From positions 1-49,605 of the forward strand of contig JAFRST010000004.1 of assembly GCA_017427465.1 (NCBI GenBank): 49,605 bases of DNA, read 5' to 3'. The notes beneath the pieces were generated by a model. It saw nothing but the letters and a program-made list of their open reading frames with translations, did no database searches and had not been told where the DNA came from. A program made the position numbers and the translations under genes. The number at the start of each line of letters is the position of its first letter. Position 1 is the stretch's first letter. Of the stretch, positions 33,436-42,421 are shown one piece after another. The stretch comes from Clostridiales bacterium (GTDB lineage: Bacteria; Bacillota; Clostridia; Saccharofermentanales; Saccharofermentanaceae).

Positions 33436-34110
33436 ATGAATAAACAAAGAAAGAACAGAAAAGGTTTTACCTTAGTCGAAATGGTGCTGTCACTGGCAAT
33501 TATCTGCTTATTGGGTGGTGTTATTGCAGGTGTGTGTGCAGCAATCTCCAATTCTTTTGGTACGACATACAATATTGACGACTCTACTGACTATGCAATG
33601 TTATACGGCAAGGGTTTTGAGAATTCATTCCTTGCTAACACACAGGGCGCAGGCACAACAGGAAATACCTGGGATTGGTGGGTAGATTCCGCTAATAAGG
33701 TTCCTTACCTCAAGATGAAGGATAAGGATGGCAAGACTTCCAATGTATTCGAGCCCAAGATGATCGGCAACAGCACCACAGATTCAAAGTGGACAATTTA
33801 TATGTTCTACAGATTTAATTCTGATTCTGCTACTGTTGACTATAAGATCTTTATTAAAGATAACTACAGCAAGACTGCTTATGTATATGTTTACGAAGAC
33901 AGCTTCTGGGTACCGCAGTTTGAGAGACGTGCAGAGTTTGCAGGCGTAGGTACTTCAAGAGCAGTCACAGTCAGCGGTAACGCTATGACCGAAGAAACAT
34001 TTACGCAGAAATACCACTTCACAGCTGACGAGTACAAGACGGTCAAGAAGTTTGTTGAAGATTCCAATAACTCGGGCTTTGCTTCTAAGATCACATATAC
34101 TTGGGGCTGA
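33436..34110 (+). CDS. Minor type IV pilin (PilW/PilJ-like)
   Basis: A 224-residue prepilin with leader MNKQRKNRKG and mature start FTLVEMVLSLAIICLLGGVIAG, Glu5 present. The head domain holds TTGNTWDWWVDSANKVPYLKM and several aromatic strands (WTIYMFYRFN, VYVYEDSFWVPQF). It lies 27 bases after the previous minor pilin gene and closes the pilus region, followed by a strong terminator. Specific function at the tip is inferred from gene order. Confidence 0.85.
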   Translation: MNKQRKNRKGFTLVEMVLSLAIICLLGGVIAGVCAAISNSFGTTYNIDDSTDYAMLYGKGFENSFLANTQGAGTTGNTWDWWVDSANKVPYLKMKDKDGKTSNVFEPKMIGNSTTDSKWTIYMFYRFNSDSATVDYKIFIKDNYSKTAYVYVYEDSFWVPQFERRAEFAGVGTSRAVTVSGNAMTEETFTQKYHFTADEYKTVKKFVEDSNNSGFASKITYTWG

Positions 34111-34131
34111 TAATTCAGAATAATTAATCTC

Positions 34132-34162
34132 AGGGCTGTCTCAAACGAGGCAGCCCTTTTTC
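34132..34162 (+). terminator. Terminator of the minor-pilin operon
   Basis: An 11-bp stem with one G-U pair (34132-34142 with 34147-34157) is followed by TTTTTCTT. The arm AGGGCTGTCTC belongs to the shared terminator family. Confidence 0.9.
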
Positions 34163-34168
34163 TTGTAA

Positions 34169-34198
34169 TTGGATATATAACTTCATATTTGATAGAAT
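34169..34198 (+). promoter_or_regulatory. Promoter of the coaW-hemZ operon
   Basis: TTGGAT, 18 bp, TAGAAT, with TGA directly before the -10 (extended). The start codon of coaW is 32 bases further. Confidence 0.6.
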
Positions 34199-34229
34199 TA
34201 CCTAATTAAACATAAGGAAGTTAACCGCT

Positions 34230-35057
34230 ATGAAAATTAAAGTCGGTCTTGATATAGGCGGCAGTACGACTAAGATAGTCGGAATGCAGGAAGGCAGGAT
34301 CATTGCAAGAGCAATAGTAAAAGCCGCAGATCCGGTAACATCTGCTTTTGGTGCAGTTGGAAAACTTATTAATGATAACCAGATCTCCGTAAATGATATC
34401 GGGCAGATCAATATAACAGGTGTAGGTTCAGGGTTCCCGCAGGCTCCGATCCTCGGCATCAAGACAATTGCAGTTGAAGAGTTCAAAGCTACCGGTCTCG
34501 GCGGTCTTTATCTGTCAGGCCTGGATCATGCAGTAGTAGTAAGCATGGGTACAGGTACTGCTTATCTCGAGGCTTCTAAGGACAGCGTCAGACATATTAT
34601 CGGTTCAGGCGTAGGCGGAGGTACTCTCGTAGGATTGGGACTTGCGGTAGCCGGCACATCTGATGCTGTTAAGCTCTCTGATATGGCTACGGCAGGCGAT
34701 GTTTTGAAGTGCGATCTTACGATCGGTGATATCACAAAGAATGGTGTCACAGGACTTCCTATGAATGTTACGGCATCCAATTTCGGTAAGGCTGCTGACG
34801 ATCTTTCCAGGGAAGATAAGATGGCAGGTGTATTTAATCTTGTTTATCAGTCCATTGGTACGGTTGCCGTTATGGCTTCAAGACAGTGCGGTTTAAAGGA
34901 CATTGTCTTTACGGGCCAGCTTACTGACCTTAAGGAATGCCAGACATATCTTCTTCCTTTTGAAGCTCTTTATGGCGTTAACATGATAATTCCCGAAGAT
35001 GCAGTTTATGCAACCGCACTCGGCAGCTGTCTTGCAGAAGGGCAGGAAAACAAGTGA
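34230..35057 (+). CDS. coaW: Type II pantothenate kinase
   Basis: A 275-residue ASKHA kinase that phosphorylates pantothenate, the first step of CoA synthesis. VGLDIGGSTTKIVGM is the phosphate 1 loop, ITGVGSGFPQA and VVSMGTGTAYLEA are the next conserved segments, and HIIGSGVGGGTLVGLG is the adenosine-site loop. Length and order match CoaW of Staphylococcus. Type II enzymes are less sensitive to CoA feedback. The next gene starts at a GTG that overlaps its stop by four bases. Confidence 0.92.
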   Translation: MKIKVGLDIGGSTTKIVGMQEGRIIARAIVKAADPVTSAFGAVGKLINDNQISVNDIGQINITGVGSGFPQAPILGIKTIAVEEFKATGLGGLYLSGLDHAVVVSMGTGTAYLEASKDSVRHIIGSGVGGGTLVGLGLAVAGTSDAVKLSDMATAGDVLKCDLTIGDITKNGVTGLPMNVTASNFGKAADDLSREDKMAGVFNLVYQSIGTVAVMASRQCGLKDIVFTGQLTDLKECQTYLLPFEALYGVNMIIPEDAVYATALGSCLAEGQENK

Positions 35058-35836
35058 GCGGTAAGACAGTCACAAAAGAACGCGCCTGGGAATTAGACTT
35101 CTTAAGAGGCGTAGCACTGATCCTGATGCTCTTTATGCATTTTTCGTGGGATATGAGATATGAATTCGGTGTCCGTGCCTTCTCATATCTTGAGAAAGGA
35201 TGGTTCTGGTCATTCGGACACCCTGTGATCGTTGTGCTTTTTGTCGGCGTGTCAGGTATCTGCTGCACGTTCTCGCGCAGTAACATCAAGCGCGGACTAA
35301 AGCTTCTTGCAGCAGCCTTAACGCTTACGCTGGTTACTTATCTGATTACAAAATTCGCAGGCATCGAATGCCTCATCCTGTTTAATGTTTTGCATGTGCT
35401 CACATGCGGAGTATTCCTTTACGCTCTTATCTCGTTCATCGAAAAGAAGACCAATGCGAATCCCACTGCGGTAAACGTCATACTTGGTCTCATAGGCCTT
35501 TATATCGTTATCTGCGGCTGCGATATGCACTTTATGGATTACGCTGCGCATTCGCTTTGGTTCCTGCCTGTAGGTTTTGCCATTACCGGAATCCCCTCGC
35601 AGGCTGACTATATGCCGTTGTTCCCGTGGCTCGGAGTATTCCTTTTGGGATGCGTCATCGGAAGAACATGCTACAAAGAGAAGAAGACTTTATTTGCCCG
35701 CGGTGAGACGATGAAGGCCATCGCAAGACCCGTCGAGTTTATCGGACGGCATTCGCTCATTATCTATCTTGTTCATCAGCCGGTAGTTTACGGGATCTTA
35801 TATGTGATCTTCCTTCTTATCGGAACTGTAAAATGA
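35054..35836 (+). CDS. DUF1624 (heparan-alpha-glucosaminide N-acetyltransferase-like) membrane protein
   Basis: A 260-residue polytopic protein with about seven helices. RAWELDFLRGVALILMLFMHFSWDM is the classic beginning of the DUF1624/acyltransferase 3-related group, with the conserved histidine at the outer end of the first helix. GVSGICCTFSRSNIKRG and the late FIGRHSLIIYLVHQPV motifs match as well. These proteins are thought to move acetyl or acyl groups across the membrane onto sugars. The substrate is unknown. The GTG start at 35054 overlaps coaW (GTGA), implying coupling. Confidence 0.82.
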   Translation: MSGKTVTKERAWELDFLRGVALILMLFMHFSWDMRYEFGVRAFSYLEKGWFWSFGHPVIVVLFVGVSGICCTFSRSNIKRGLKLLAAALTLTLVTYLITKFAGIECLILFNVLHVLTCGVFLYALISFIEKKTNANPTAVNVILGLIGLYIVICGCDMHFMDYAAHSLWFLPVGFAITGIPSQADYMPLFPWLGVFLLGCVIGRTCYKEKKTLFARGETMKAIARPVEFIGRHSLIIYLVHQPVVYGILYVIFLLIGTVK

Positions 35837-37023
35837 AGATAAAGCCTAAGTTCAAGCGAAAAATAGTATCTAAGATCGTACTGGTCACGGTATTAACGGT
35901 ACTGTTTCTTGCTGCGCTTATCTGCAATAACTTTCTTCCGAGAGGCTTTGCTGATTATTACGGCGAAAAGATATTTCCCGCCATATCGTCATTTTTTCAG
36001 AGCCTTAATATGTTCTTCCAGCATTCCGTAACCGAGAATCTGGTTATAATTCTCGTGCCGGTACTTACTGCAGGAGTTATAGCGTGGCTGGTGATACTTA
36101 TAAAGAAACTTCTTTCGCAAGGTGCTTTGAAATATCTTTATAAGTCATACAGGAATCTTGTCATAATCGGTCTTATCGCAGCGGTACTTTTTCAGCTGAT
36201 GCATGGCATCAATTACAGAAGAACAGACGTGGAAGATGAGCTGGATCTTGTTACGAGCGAAGAACTCACTTTTGAACAATATTGTGCTGCTTTAAGGTGG
36301 GCATACTTGGGAATGATCGAAGCCAGAAGTCATCTGGGTGAAGATTATAACGGCGTTGCTCATATGCAGAACAGCTTTGAGAATTCCGCATCGTATGCGT
36401 GTTCGCTCCTAGACGCGTTCTGCGATGAGTACGATGTCCCATTAAGCGAGAACTATCTCCGCGCCAAGCCGGTGTCTTTGAGCCATTATTGGAGCTACAC
36501 ATATATCGTCGGTATGTACGATCCTTTCCTGGGTGAGGCAAATGTTAATACGGATTACATGGGTGTAAATGAGTTCCCGCTCACTATTTGCCATGAGCTT
36601 TGTCATGCAAAAGGATATGCCGGTGAGACAGACTGCAATCTTCTGGCTGCGTTGGCCTGCTGTTCATCAACAAGGGCGGATTTCAGATATGCGGGTTATT
36701 ATGAGATCTTCTGGAGCATCTATCCTATCGCTGAAGAATATGGCGATGCAATAGGGGAGGTAGTACCCGCTTACTATGCAACGCCCGAGATGGATCCTGT
36801 TTACAGGGATATGAGAGCATCGATCAACTATTGGGAAAATATAGATGCGGAAGTCGATGCCCTGTATGAGAAGCTCGGTATCAATGTTACCGAAATGAGC
36901 AACCAAGCAAATGATGCTTTCTTAAGGTCCAACGGCGAGGAAGGTGTACAGTCCTATGTGGTTCCGGACAGCATCTATGTCAGGTTCTATCTGACCTATG
37001 TAGCAGGAGACGAAAATGCTTGA
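35833..37023 (+). CDS. DUF3810 family membrane metalloprotease-like protein
   Basis: A 396-residue protein with three N-terminal helices (about 14-31, 68-92 and 108-124) and an extracytoplasmic or membrane-facing domain. HELCHAKGY (His254, Glu255, His258) is an HExxH zinc-protease motif, and Glu265 (GETDCN) is placed to be the third ligand. DYMGVNEFPLTICHE and the YYEIFWSIYP region are typical of DUF3810. The natural substrate is unknown. It overlaps both neighbours (four bases upstream, eight downstream), so the operon is tightly packed. Confidence 0.82.
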   Translation: MKIKPKFKRKIVSKIVLVTVLTVLFLAALICNNFLPRGFADYYGEKIFPAISSFFQSLNMFFQHSVTENLVIILVPVLTAGVIAWLVILIKKLLSQGALKYLYKSYRNLVIIGLIAAVLFQLMHGINYRRTDVEDELDLVTSEELTFEQYCAALRWAYLGMIEARSHLGEDYNGVAHMQNSFENSASYACSLLDAFCDEYDVPLSENYLRAKPVSLSHYWSYTYIVGMYDPFLGEANVNTDYMGVNEFPLTICHELCHAKGYAGETDCNLLAALACCSSTRADFRYAGYYEIFWSIYPIAEEYGDAIGEVVPAYYATPEMDPVYRDMRASINYWENIDAEVDALYEKLGINVTEMSNQANDAFLRSNGEEGVQSYVVPDSIYVRFYLTYVAGDENA

Positions 37024-38431
37024 AGTTATCCTTAAAGGTCACGACAAGTTTTACGGTGTTTCCGACGTGGTCAGGATGTTCTGCGGCGTACCCGAAGAAC
37101 TTAAGGACGAAGGCAAAGTTATCGCACCTGAAGGTCCTGATTTAAGACTCATTAATGAGCTTCTTGATGACGGACGTTCAGTCACATATTCTGATGACAA
37201 GGCATATGAATATAAGGGAGAGCTGTTAGAGCCCGGACGTGAAATAAAACGTTCACTATATATGGCTCTGTCTGATATCACATCGAAAAAAATGCCCTGG
37301 GGTTGTCTTACGGGAATAAGACCGACGCTCGTTGCTTTGGAAGAAAAAAGTCCCGACGATCTTGAAGAGAAATATTTCGTAAGGCCTGATAAAGCAAAGC
37401 TCGCATATGAGACATCAAGGGAAGAGCAGAGGATCCTTCAGCTGGTTCCCGAGGACAGCCTGTGTGTTTATGTGGGTATTCCGTTTTGCCCCTCAAGGTG
37501 TGAATACTGTTCGTTCGTATCTTCTGATATATCCTGTCATATGGACAGGCTTATAAACTACGAAGCAGCTCTCGAGCGCGAGATAAAGCTGATCGCGTCT
37601 TCAATAAGAAGGCCGCTGGCTGCGCTTTATGTCGGAGGCGGCACGCCCACGGTGCTTCAGGATAAAGAATTCACATCACTCCTCAACTGCATATATTCGA
37701 ATCTTAAGATAAGCCCCGAGTGCGAAGTCACAGTAGAAGCCGGAAGGCCTGACACCATAACAGACGGCAAACTCGAAGCGATGAAAGATCATGGTATAAC
37801 AAGGATCTGCATCAACCCCCAGACCATGAGATCTGAGACGCTTCTTCGTGTCGGCAGGAAACATACCGCAGAAGATGTGATCCGGATCTACGATCAGGCA
37901 TGCAATATGGGATTTAATCTGATCAACATGGACCTTATTGCAGGGCTTCCATATGAAGAGCCTGAAGAACATATTGAGTCGACAAGAAAGCTGATCGAAT
38001 TAAACCCTGCCAACATCACCGTGCACACTCTCTACAAGAAGAGGAGAGCTGCCATGAGCCGTGAGACAGTAATGGATAAGAATAAGACCCGCGGCACTCT
38101 GGATGAGTGTGTAGCTGAGAGCTACAAGTTGTTGGAAGAGGCAGGCTATCACCCTTACTATATGTACCGCCAGAAGGATACAGGTCATGGCCTTGAGAAT
38201 ACCGGTTTTGCGAAGGGCAATACAGGCAATCTTTATAATGTGGCAATGATGAGCGACTGCAGAGATGTATTGTCTTTTGGCGCAGGCGGCATGAGCAAAA
38301 GATGTTTTATCCAGGAAGGCGAGCTTTACAAGCACAGGGTGGAAAGATGCCCGACCATTAAGGATGTTCTGACTTATATCGAGAGAGTAGAAGAGATGGC
38401 TGAAAAGAAGATCAGATTTTTCGGAATGTAA
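37016..38431 (+). CDS. hemZ: HemZ, coproporphyrinogen III oxidase-like radical SAM protein
   Basis: A 471-residue radical SAM protein. An N-terminal 140-residue region unique to HemZ is followed by CVYVGIPFCPSRCEYCSF with the CxxxCxxC cluster (Cys158, 162, 165), then YVGGGTPTVL, VTVEAGRPDTI and NMDLIAGLPYE. HemZ is annotated as an oxygen-independent coproporphyrinogen dehydrogenase, although its true role in heme-poor clostridia is open. The start overlaps the DUF3810 gene by eight bases, and it is the last gene of the operon. Confidence 0.93.
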   Translation: MLEVILKGHDKFYGVSDVVRMFCGVPEELKDEGKVIAPEGPDLRLINELLDDGRSVTYSDDKAYEYKGELLEPGREIKRSLYMALSDITSKKMPWGCLTGIRPTLVALEEKSPDDLEEKYFVRPDKAKLAYETSREEQRILQLVPEDSLCVYVGIPFCPSRCEYCSFVSSDISCHMDRLINYEAALEREIKLIASSIRRPLAALYVGGGTPTVLQDKEFTSLLNCIYSNLKISPECEVTVEAGRPDTITDGKLEAMKDHGITRICINPQTMRSETLLRVGRKHTAEDVIRIYDQACNMGFNLINMDLIAGLPYEEPEEHIESTRKLIELNPANITVHTLYKKRRAAMSRETVMDKNKTRGTLDECVAESYKLLEEAGYHPYYMYRQKDTGHGLENTGFAKGNTGNLYNVAMMSDCRDVLSFGAGGMSKRCFIQEGELYKHRVERCPTIKDVLTYIERVEEMAEKKIRFFGM

Positions 38432-38471
38432 GAGAGTTTAATCGACAGTTTAATATACTTTGGGGGTACTT

Positions 38472-38993
38472 ATGGAAAACGCAAATATAGTTATTAGAGA
38501 AGCAACAGCAGATGACGCTGAGGAAATGATCTCCTATCTGAATATCGTTGGTGGAGAATCAGATAATCTCATGCATGGAGCGAACGGGTTTAAAATGGTG
38601 CCGGTCGAGGCTGTAAAACGGCGCATTCAGGCTTCCCATGACGCAGATAACAGTGTAATCCTGATCGCTCTGGCAGGAGAGAAGATCATAGCCCGGGCAG
38701 AACTGGATGGCTGTCCCGGATCAAGATTACATCACAATGCCAAGTTCTCGATATCAGTCAGAAAAGACTATTGGAATAAGAAGATAGGCACAAGGCTCAT
38801 GACAGAGATCATTGAACGTGCGCGAAAAATGAATATTATGAATATCGAACTGGAAGTTATTGCTGATAACAAGGCAGCCATTGCGCTTTACCACAAAATG
38901 GGATTTTCTGATGTTGGGGTAATAAAAAACTACTGGTTTGCAAATAATGCTTATAGCGATGCAATCGTTATGCAGAAATGTTTGGATGAATGA
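38472..38993 (+). CDS. GNAT family N-acetyltransferase
   Basis: A 173-residue acetyltransferase. It begins NIVIREATADDAEEMISYLN, and the acetyl-CoA loop region reads FSISVRKDYWNKKIGTRLM (Q/RxxGxG/A variant KKIGTR). IELEVIADNKAAIALYHKMGF is the usual beta-5/alpha-4 block with the tyrosine. The substrate is unknown. The ATG at 38472 has GGGGGT five bases upstream, which decides it against the TTG at 38460. The lipoprotein gene follows after one base. Confidence 0.88.
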   Translation: MENANIVIREATADDAEEMISYLNIVGGESDNLMHGANGFKMVPVEAVKRRIQASHDADNSVILIALAGEKIIARAELDGCPGSRLHHNAKFSISVRKDYWNKKIGTRLMTEIIERARKMNIMNIELEVIADNKAAIALYHKMGFSDVGVIKNYWFANNAYSDAIVMQKCLDE

Positions 38994-38994
38994 T

Positions 38995-39501
38995 ATGAAT
39001 CATAGAAGGATTACTGCTCTTTTAATGAGCCTTGTAATGTTGTTTTCGCTGTCAGGATGCAGGGTAACGGATAATGCTGCTAAGATCATTAACGACGATC
39101 CGAAAACGGATGAGAAAGAATATGCGGAACAGGTCTTCGAATATCTGAAGAATGAGGATATCGACAGCCTGTGTGAACTGTTCGCTCCGGATGTGCGCGC
39201 TGAACACAGTCTCGAAAGCGAGTGGAAGAACTTTTTCGATCATATGGATGGGAAGATCGTCTCTTACGAAGGTCTTCAGTATCCGGGTGAAGGACTTGGA
39301 AAAGATAAGGACGGCAAAGTCTATGACTCGCATATATCGGTCAATTATGCCGGAGCCAAAACAGATAACGGAATAGTATATGAGGAGTTTGGGTACTATC
39401 ACGTGAAGGTCAGCAGTGACGATCCTGATTCTGTGGGACTTATCGTTTTTACCATGCAGGATCCTGATACCGGCAATTGGATAACGGTCGGCGGTGAGTA
39501 A
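38995..39501 (+). CDS. DUF5104-type lipoprotein
   Basis: A 168-residue lipoprotein. A basic N-terminus and hydrophobic stretch (ITALLMSLVMLFSLSGC) end in a lipobox with Cys20 (LSGC). The mature part is a small globular domain: EKEYAEQVFEYLKNEDIDSLCELF, then VSYEGLQYPGEG and YYHVKVSSDDPDSVGLIVF, resembling the DUF5104 group of clostridial lipoproteins. Function is unknown. The ATG at 38995 (preceded by GGATGA) is favoured; the in-frame ATG at 38986 would overlap the GNAT gene. Confidence 0.75.
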   Translation: MNHRRITALLMSLVMLFSLSGCRVTDNAAKIINDDPKTDEKEYAEQVFEYLKNEDIDSLCELFAPDVRAEHSLESEWKNFFDHMDGKIVSYEGLQYPGEGLGKDKDGKVYDSHISVNYAGAKTDNGIVYEEFGYYHVKVSSDDPDSVGLIVFTMQDPDTGNWITVGGE

Positions 39502-39524
39502 TCTTTTTAAAATGGCATACTTAA

Positions 39525-40040
39525 ATGGAAATGTATAAGATTCGTGAAGCAACTTTAGAAGATGCAGAAAGACTTGTCGAGATATACTCGCATTATGTTT
39601 TGAATACAGCAGTCTCGTTCGAATATGAAGTGCCGACGGTTACTGAGTTCCGGGAGCGTATGAGAAATATAATGAAGAAATATCCGTATCTGGTCGCTGT
39701 CAAGGACGATCTTGTAGTAGGGTACGTCTACTCAGGAGCTTACAGTACACGTGAAGCATATTCGTGGACAGCAGCTAACTCCATATATGTTGATAAGGAT
39801 TACAGAAGACAGGGAATAGGATCGCTCTTGTACGGTGAACTGGAAAAGCGCCTGAAAGAGCAGGGAATCGTAAATCTTCTTGCAGGAAGTGCTTTTTGCG
39901 ATGTTGAGGATGAATACTTAACTCATGCCAGTTATAAATTTCATAAGCATATGGGTTATGAAAAGGTAGCTCAGTTAAAAGCGATCGGCAAGAAATTCGA
40001 CCGTTGGTATGATCTTCTTTGGATGCAAAAGAAGATTTAG
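39525..40040 (+). CDS. GNAT acetyltransferase of the phosphinothricin acetyltransferase (Pat/Bar) group
   Basis: A 171-residue acetyltransferase. IREATLEDAERLVEIYSHYVLNTAVSFEYE, VGYVYSGAYSTREAYSWTAANSIYV, and DYRRQGIGSLLYGELEKRLKEQ (QxxGxG-type loop RRQGIG) follow the Pat/Bar pattern, ending with KFHKHMGYE and DRWYDLLWMQK. Members acetylate small amines such as methionine sulfone, although the real substrate here is not known. It stands between two small lipoprotein or hypothetical genes. Confidence 0.88.
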   Translation: MEMYKIREATLEDAERLVEIYSHYVLNTAVSFEYEVPTVTEFRERMRNIMKKYPYLVAVKDDLVVGYVYSGAYSTREAYSWTAANSIYVDKDYRRQGIGSLLYGELEKRLKEQGIVNLLAGSAFCDVEDEYLTHASYKFHKHMGYEKVAQLKAIGKKFDRWYDLLWMQKKI

Positions 40041-40127
40041 GATAGAGTTAGTAAAAGGTTTGAGTAAGTATAGAAAATCAGCAGTATAGACAACCGGATC
40101 AGGAATTAATTTAACGAGAGTGAAATC

Positions 40128-40544
40128 ATGAAATATTACAGAGTACACATGAAAGACTGTGCTTACATCACTAAACAGCCCAGAGGCATCTTTACGGCTG
40201 TAGGAAAGCTTGTAGACAGTAAGACGTTAACTGAAGAAGAAGAGAAAGAATACTGGCGCAACAGAGAATATTTTGAAAGAGTTTTGCCTGTTCCTCCTTT
40301 TTATGAGAAGAATAATCCTGACGGTGCCATCACATGGTTCAAGGACAATGAGGAAGCAAAGGGCATCTGGGATCAGATGACGTTCTACCGTGAGATGTGT
40401 AATAAGTATGGAGTAAAGCTCTATATTTCCGAATGCGATGAGATTCCGGGTGAGATCATATATGAGGATGCGCACCAGATAGCCGTTAAGAATCAGCCGG
40501 AAGATGCTGCAATAATCACTAAGGAACTTCAGTATCAGATATAG
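40128..40544 (+). CDS. Hypothetical protein of 138 residues
   Basis: A soluble acidic protein without signal peptide or membrane helix. It begins KYYRVHMKDCAYITKQPRGIF, has a charged helix (TLTEEEEKEYWRNREYF), then VLPVPPFYEKNNPDGAITWF and a C-terminal strand pair (YGVKLYISECDEIPGEIIYEDAHQIAV). Proteins of this look are scattered in clostridial genomes, but I do not recognise a named family. ACGAGAGTG precedes the ATG. A lipoprotein gene follows 35 bases later. Confidence 0.7.
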   Translation: MKYYRVHMKDCAYITKQPRGIFTAVGKLVDSKTLTEEEEKEYWRNREYFERVLPVPPFYEKNNPDGAITWFKDNEEAKGIWDQMTFYREMCNKYGVKLYISECDEIPGEIIYEDAHQIAVKNQPEDAAIITKELQYQI

Positions 40545-40579
40545 AGGCATGGATAGCTTAATAAACAGGAAACGAAACT

Positions 40580-41251
40580 ATGAGAATAATGATTATCAAA
40601 TCTAAGATTATTTCTTTGTTATTGGCATCTGTGCTATTCATATTCTCCGGGTGTGCATCAACGAGCAAAGAACATCCTTATGATTCTTCGTTTGCCAACG
40701 CAAAGGAGTTTGCCGAGTATTGGTGCGGTCCTTGTGAAGAAATTGAATCATATACCGTCATTGCGGGTGATGCAGAAGTCCTCATACACAAATTTACTGA
40801 TTCCGAATTCGGATTCACATATACTGTTGAAGAGAGGTATCATGAGTATTCGAATAAGAGTAAGCCGGTTGCATCTTACTATTGCAGAGATTTTGATTAC
40901 TACTACCTTAAAGAATTCCTCAACAGAACTGACCTGTCACCGGTGACTGACAAATATGATATAACGATCGAGCAGGATGAGCTGATCGAGACAAAAAATA
41001 AAGATATCTACAACATATATTTTAATGGTATTTCGATGTGGACAGACAGGTCTCTGACTGATGCAGAGGGCAGCGAAGTAATGGAGTTTGTCTATAACGC
41101 TCTCGACAGCTTTGACACCCGTGATCACTTCACAAAAGATCCTAATTGTACTTCTGTAAGCTATACTCTGTATTGTGTATCCAGAGAGGAAGAAGCTGCG
41201 GTAGGAACACCGCACCATATGTTTTCTGGTCGCTACGGCTACAGGCAATGA
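40580..41251 (+). CDS. Putative lipoprotein
   Basis: A 223-residue lipoprotein with signal sequence KIISLLLASVLFIFSGC (lipobox FSGC, Cys25) and an extracellular domain of unknown family. The visible features are repeated acidic and aromatic strands (YTVIAGDAEVLIHKF, ESYTV, YYCRDFDYYYLKEFL) and several cysteines (CGPC near the start of the mature part, NCTSVSYTLYC near the end). AGGAAA lies eight bases before the ATG. No terminator is seen behind it. The role is unknown. Confidence 0.7.
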   Translation: MRIMIIKSKIISLLLASVLFIFSGCASTSKEHPYDSSFANAKEFAEYWCGPCEEIESYTVIAGDAEVLIHKFTDSEFGFTYTVEERYHEYSNKSKPVASYYCRDFDYYYLKEFLNRTDLSPVTDKYDITIEQDELIETKNKDIYNIYFNGISMWTDRSLTDAEGSEVMEFVYNALDSFDTRDHFTKDPNCTSVSYTLYCVSREEEAAVGTPHHMFSGRYGYRQ

Positions 41252-41340
41252 AAGCCCAACCTAACGCTTGCGGCATTATTGAATAATAGAATGGTATATC
41301 ACGAATATAATTAACCATTACCCGCATCGTTTACTTTCTT

Positions 41341-41369
41341 CAAAAAACAACCCGGCATTAATTGCCGGG
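41341..41369 (-). terminator. Terminator of the tRNA-Pro gene
   Basis: A perfect 7-bp GC stem (41351-41357 with 41363-41369) is followed on the minus strand by TTGTTTTTTG. Confidence 0.88.
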
Positions 41370-41389
41370 CCGCTTACTCTGTAAAAAAC

Positions 41390-41465
41390 TGGTCGAGGTG
41401 ACAAGACTCGAACTTGCGACCCCATGCTCCCAAAGCACGTACGCTACCAACTGCGCTACACCTCG
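41390..41465 (-). tRNA. tRNA-Pro (anticodon TGG), CCA encoded
   Basis: On the minus strand the sequence folds as a complete tRNA: a seven-base acceptor stem CGAGGTG/CACCTCG, D-arm with AGTTGGTAG, anticodon stem CGTGC/GCATG with loop TTTGGGA (anticodon TGG, proline CCA), T-arm with TTCGAGT, discriminator A and an encoded CCA. The gene is a single transcript with promoter and terminator. Confidence 0.96.
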
Positions 41466-41480
41466 ATACCTACGGCGGTA

Positions 41481-41509
41481 ATTATATCTGTTTTGAGGTT
41501 TAACTGCAA
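41481..41509 (-). promoter_or_regulatory. Promoter of tRNA-Pro
   Basis: On the minus strand: TTGCAG, 17 bp, TATAAT. The -10 ends 15 bases before the mature tRNA. Confidence 0.8.
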
Positions 41510-41510
41510 A

Positions 41511-41539
41511 TAAGAAGGGGTGCCCTGTAAGGACACCCC
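41511..41539 (-). terminator. Terminator of the DUF2975/XRE operon
   Basis: A 10-bp GC-rich stem (41517-41526 with 41530-41539, one G-U pair) is followed on the minus strand by TTCTTATTTG. Confidence 0.82.
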
Positions 41540-41550
41540 CAAATCTATTC

Positions 41551-41760
41551 CTATTCCTTGCGGTATTCCAAAATATCTCCCGGCTGGCAATCTAATGCTT
41601 CGCATATCGCTTCGAGCGTCGAGAATCTGATCGCCGATATCTTGCCGTTCTTCATTTTCGAGAGATTGACGTTGGACACGCCTACCTTCTCTGATAAGTC
41701 ATTGAGCGAGATCTTCCTGTCTGCCATGACTCTGTCTAATCTTAGAATAATCTGTCCCAT
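41551..41760 (-). CDS. Small XRE/Cro-C1 family regulator (YozG-like)
   Basis: A 69-residue helix-turn-helix protein: RLDRVMADRKISLNDLSEKVGVSNVNLSKMKNGK is the HTH, and STLEAICEALDCQPGDILEYR is the usual tail of small Cro/C1 regulators. It lies 12 bases behind a DUF2975 membrane protein gene, a pairing common in Firmicutes in which the regulator is thought to control its own operon. GGGAGG precedes the ATG. Confidence 0.93.
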   Translation of the reverse strand: MGQIILRLDRVMADRKISLNDLSEKVGVSNVNLSKMKNGKISAIRFSTLEAICEALDCQPGDILEYRKE

Positions 41761-41772
41761 ATTGCGCCTCCC

Positions 41773-42360
41773 TTACAGTGTCTCATCAGACTGAATCTGG
41801 AGGGTCTTACCGTAATCAAGGATAGTATGAACTACCCATGCGGTGACAAGTCCTATCGCGCCCAAAGCTGCTCCGGACGTTAAGAATCCGATTGCACTTG
41901 CGACGATAAGCACGATGGTTACTCTCTTGATGACCTTGTCCGTAAACGGTGTGTCTTCTTCCATTATGAGATTGAAGACATTGCTCAGCATCTTCATTAA
42001 TACTGCACCAATAGCGCAGGTGATCGACAGTACCAGGCAAACGGTGCCGTACATTATGCTGAAGGGGTGATCATCAATAGCCTCCTGCAATGCGGGGATG
42101 TCCGAATGAAGTGAATCGGGATCTCCCAGATTGATGTCGACCCATTTTGCAGCAGCAATATCGTCATCAGTCGATACATATCCCGCATCTACAGCCTTTT
42201 GCATCTGGATGTCAAAATCTTTTCCCATAGAGAAACAGGTGACGGATGCGGCAGCACATGCAATCGCGCCGATAAGCAAGATGATGAAAAGGATTTTTGA
42301 TACAGTCTTTCCGACTTTGCAGCTCTTCTTGATCTTAGCGATCTTTACATTTTCTTCCAT
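41773..42360 (-). CDS. DUF2975 family membrane protein
   Basis: A 195-residue protein with four helices (about 20-43, 101-123, 142-160 and 165-183). FNLIMEEDTPFTDKVIKRV is the DUF2975 signature loop. Function is not known; the family usually sits next to a small XRE regulator, as here. AAGGAGA precedes the ATG, and a near-consensus promoter lies about 60 bases upstream. Confidence 0.85.
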   Translation of the reverse strand: MEENVKIAKIKKSCKVGKTVSKILFIILLIGAIACAAASVTCFSMGKDFDIQMQKAVDAGYVSTDDDIAAAKWVDINLGDPDSLHSDIPALQEAIDDHPFSIMYGTVCLVLSITCAIGAVLMKMLSNVFNLIMEEDTPFTDKVIKRVTIVLIVASAIGFLTSGAALGAIGLVTAWVVHTILDYGKTLQIQSDETL

Positions 42361-42421
42361 AAAACAATCTCCTTATCCTCAGGTTAAAAAACTTTCGGGC
42401 CCCTTTATTCCTGATGCTTGG

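Noticed and set aside
19336..34110. A prepilin peptidase (PilD) gene inside the pilus region
   Set aside because: Every frame of useful length was examined and none shows the PilD aspartate motifs or helices; it must lie elsewhere in the genome.
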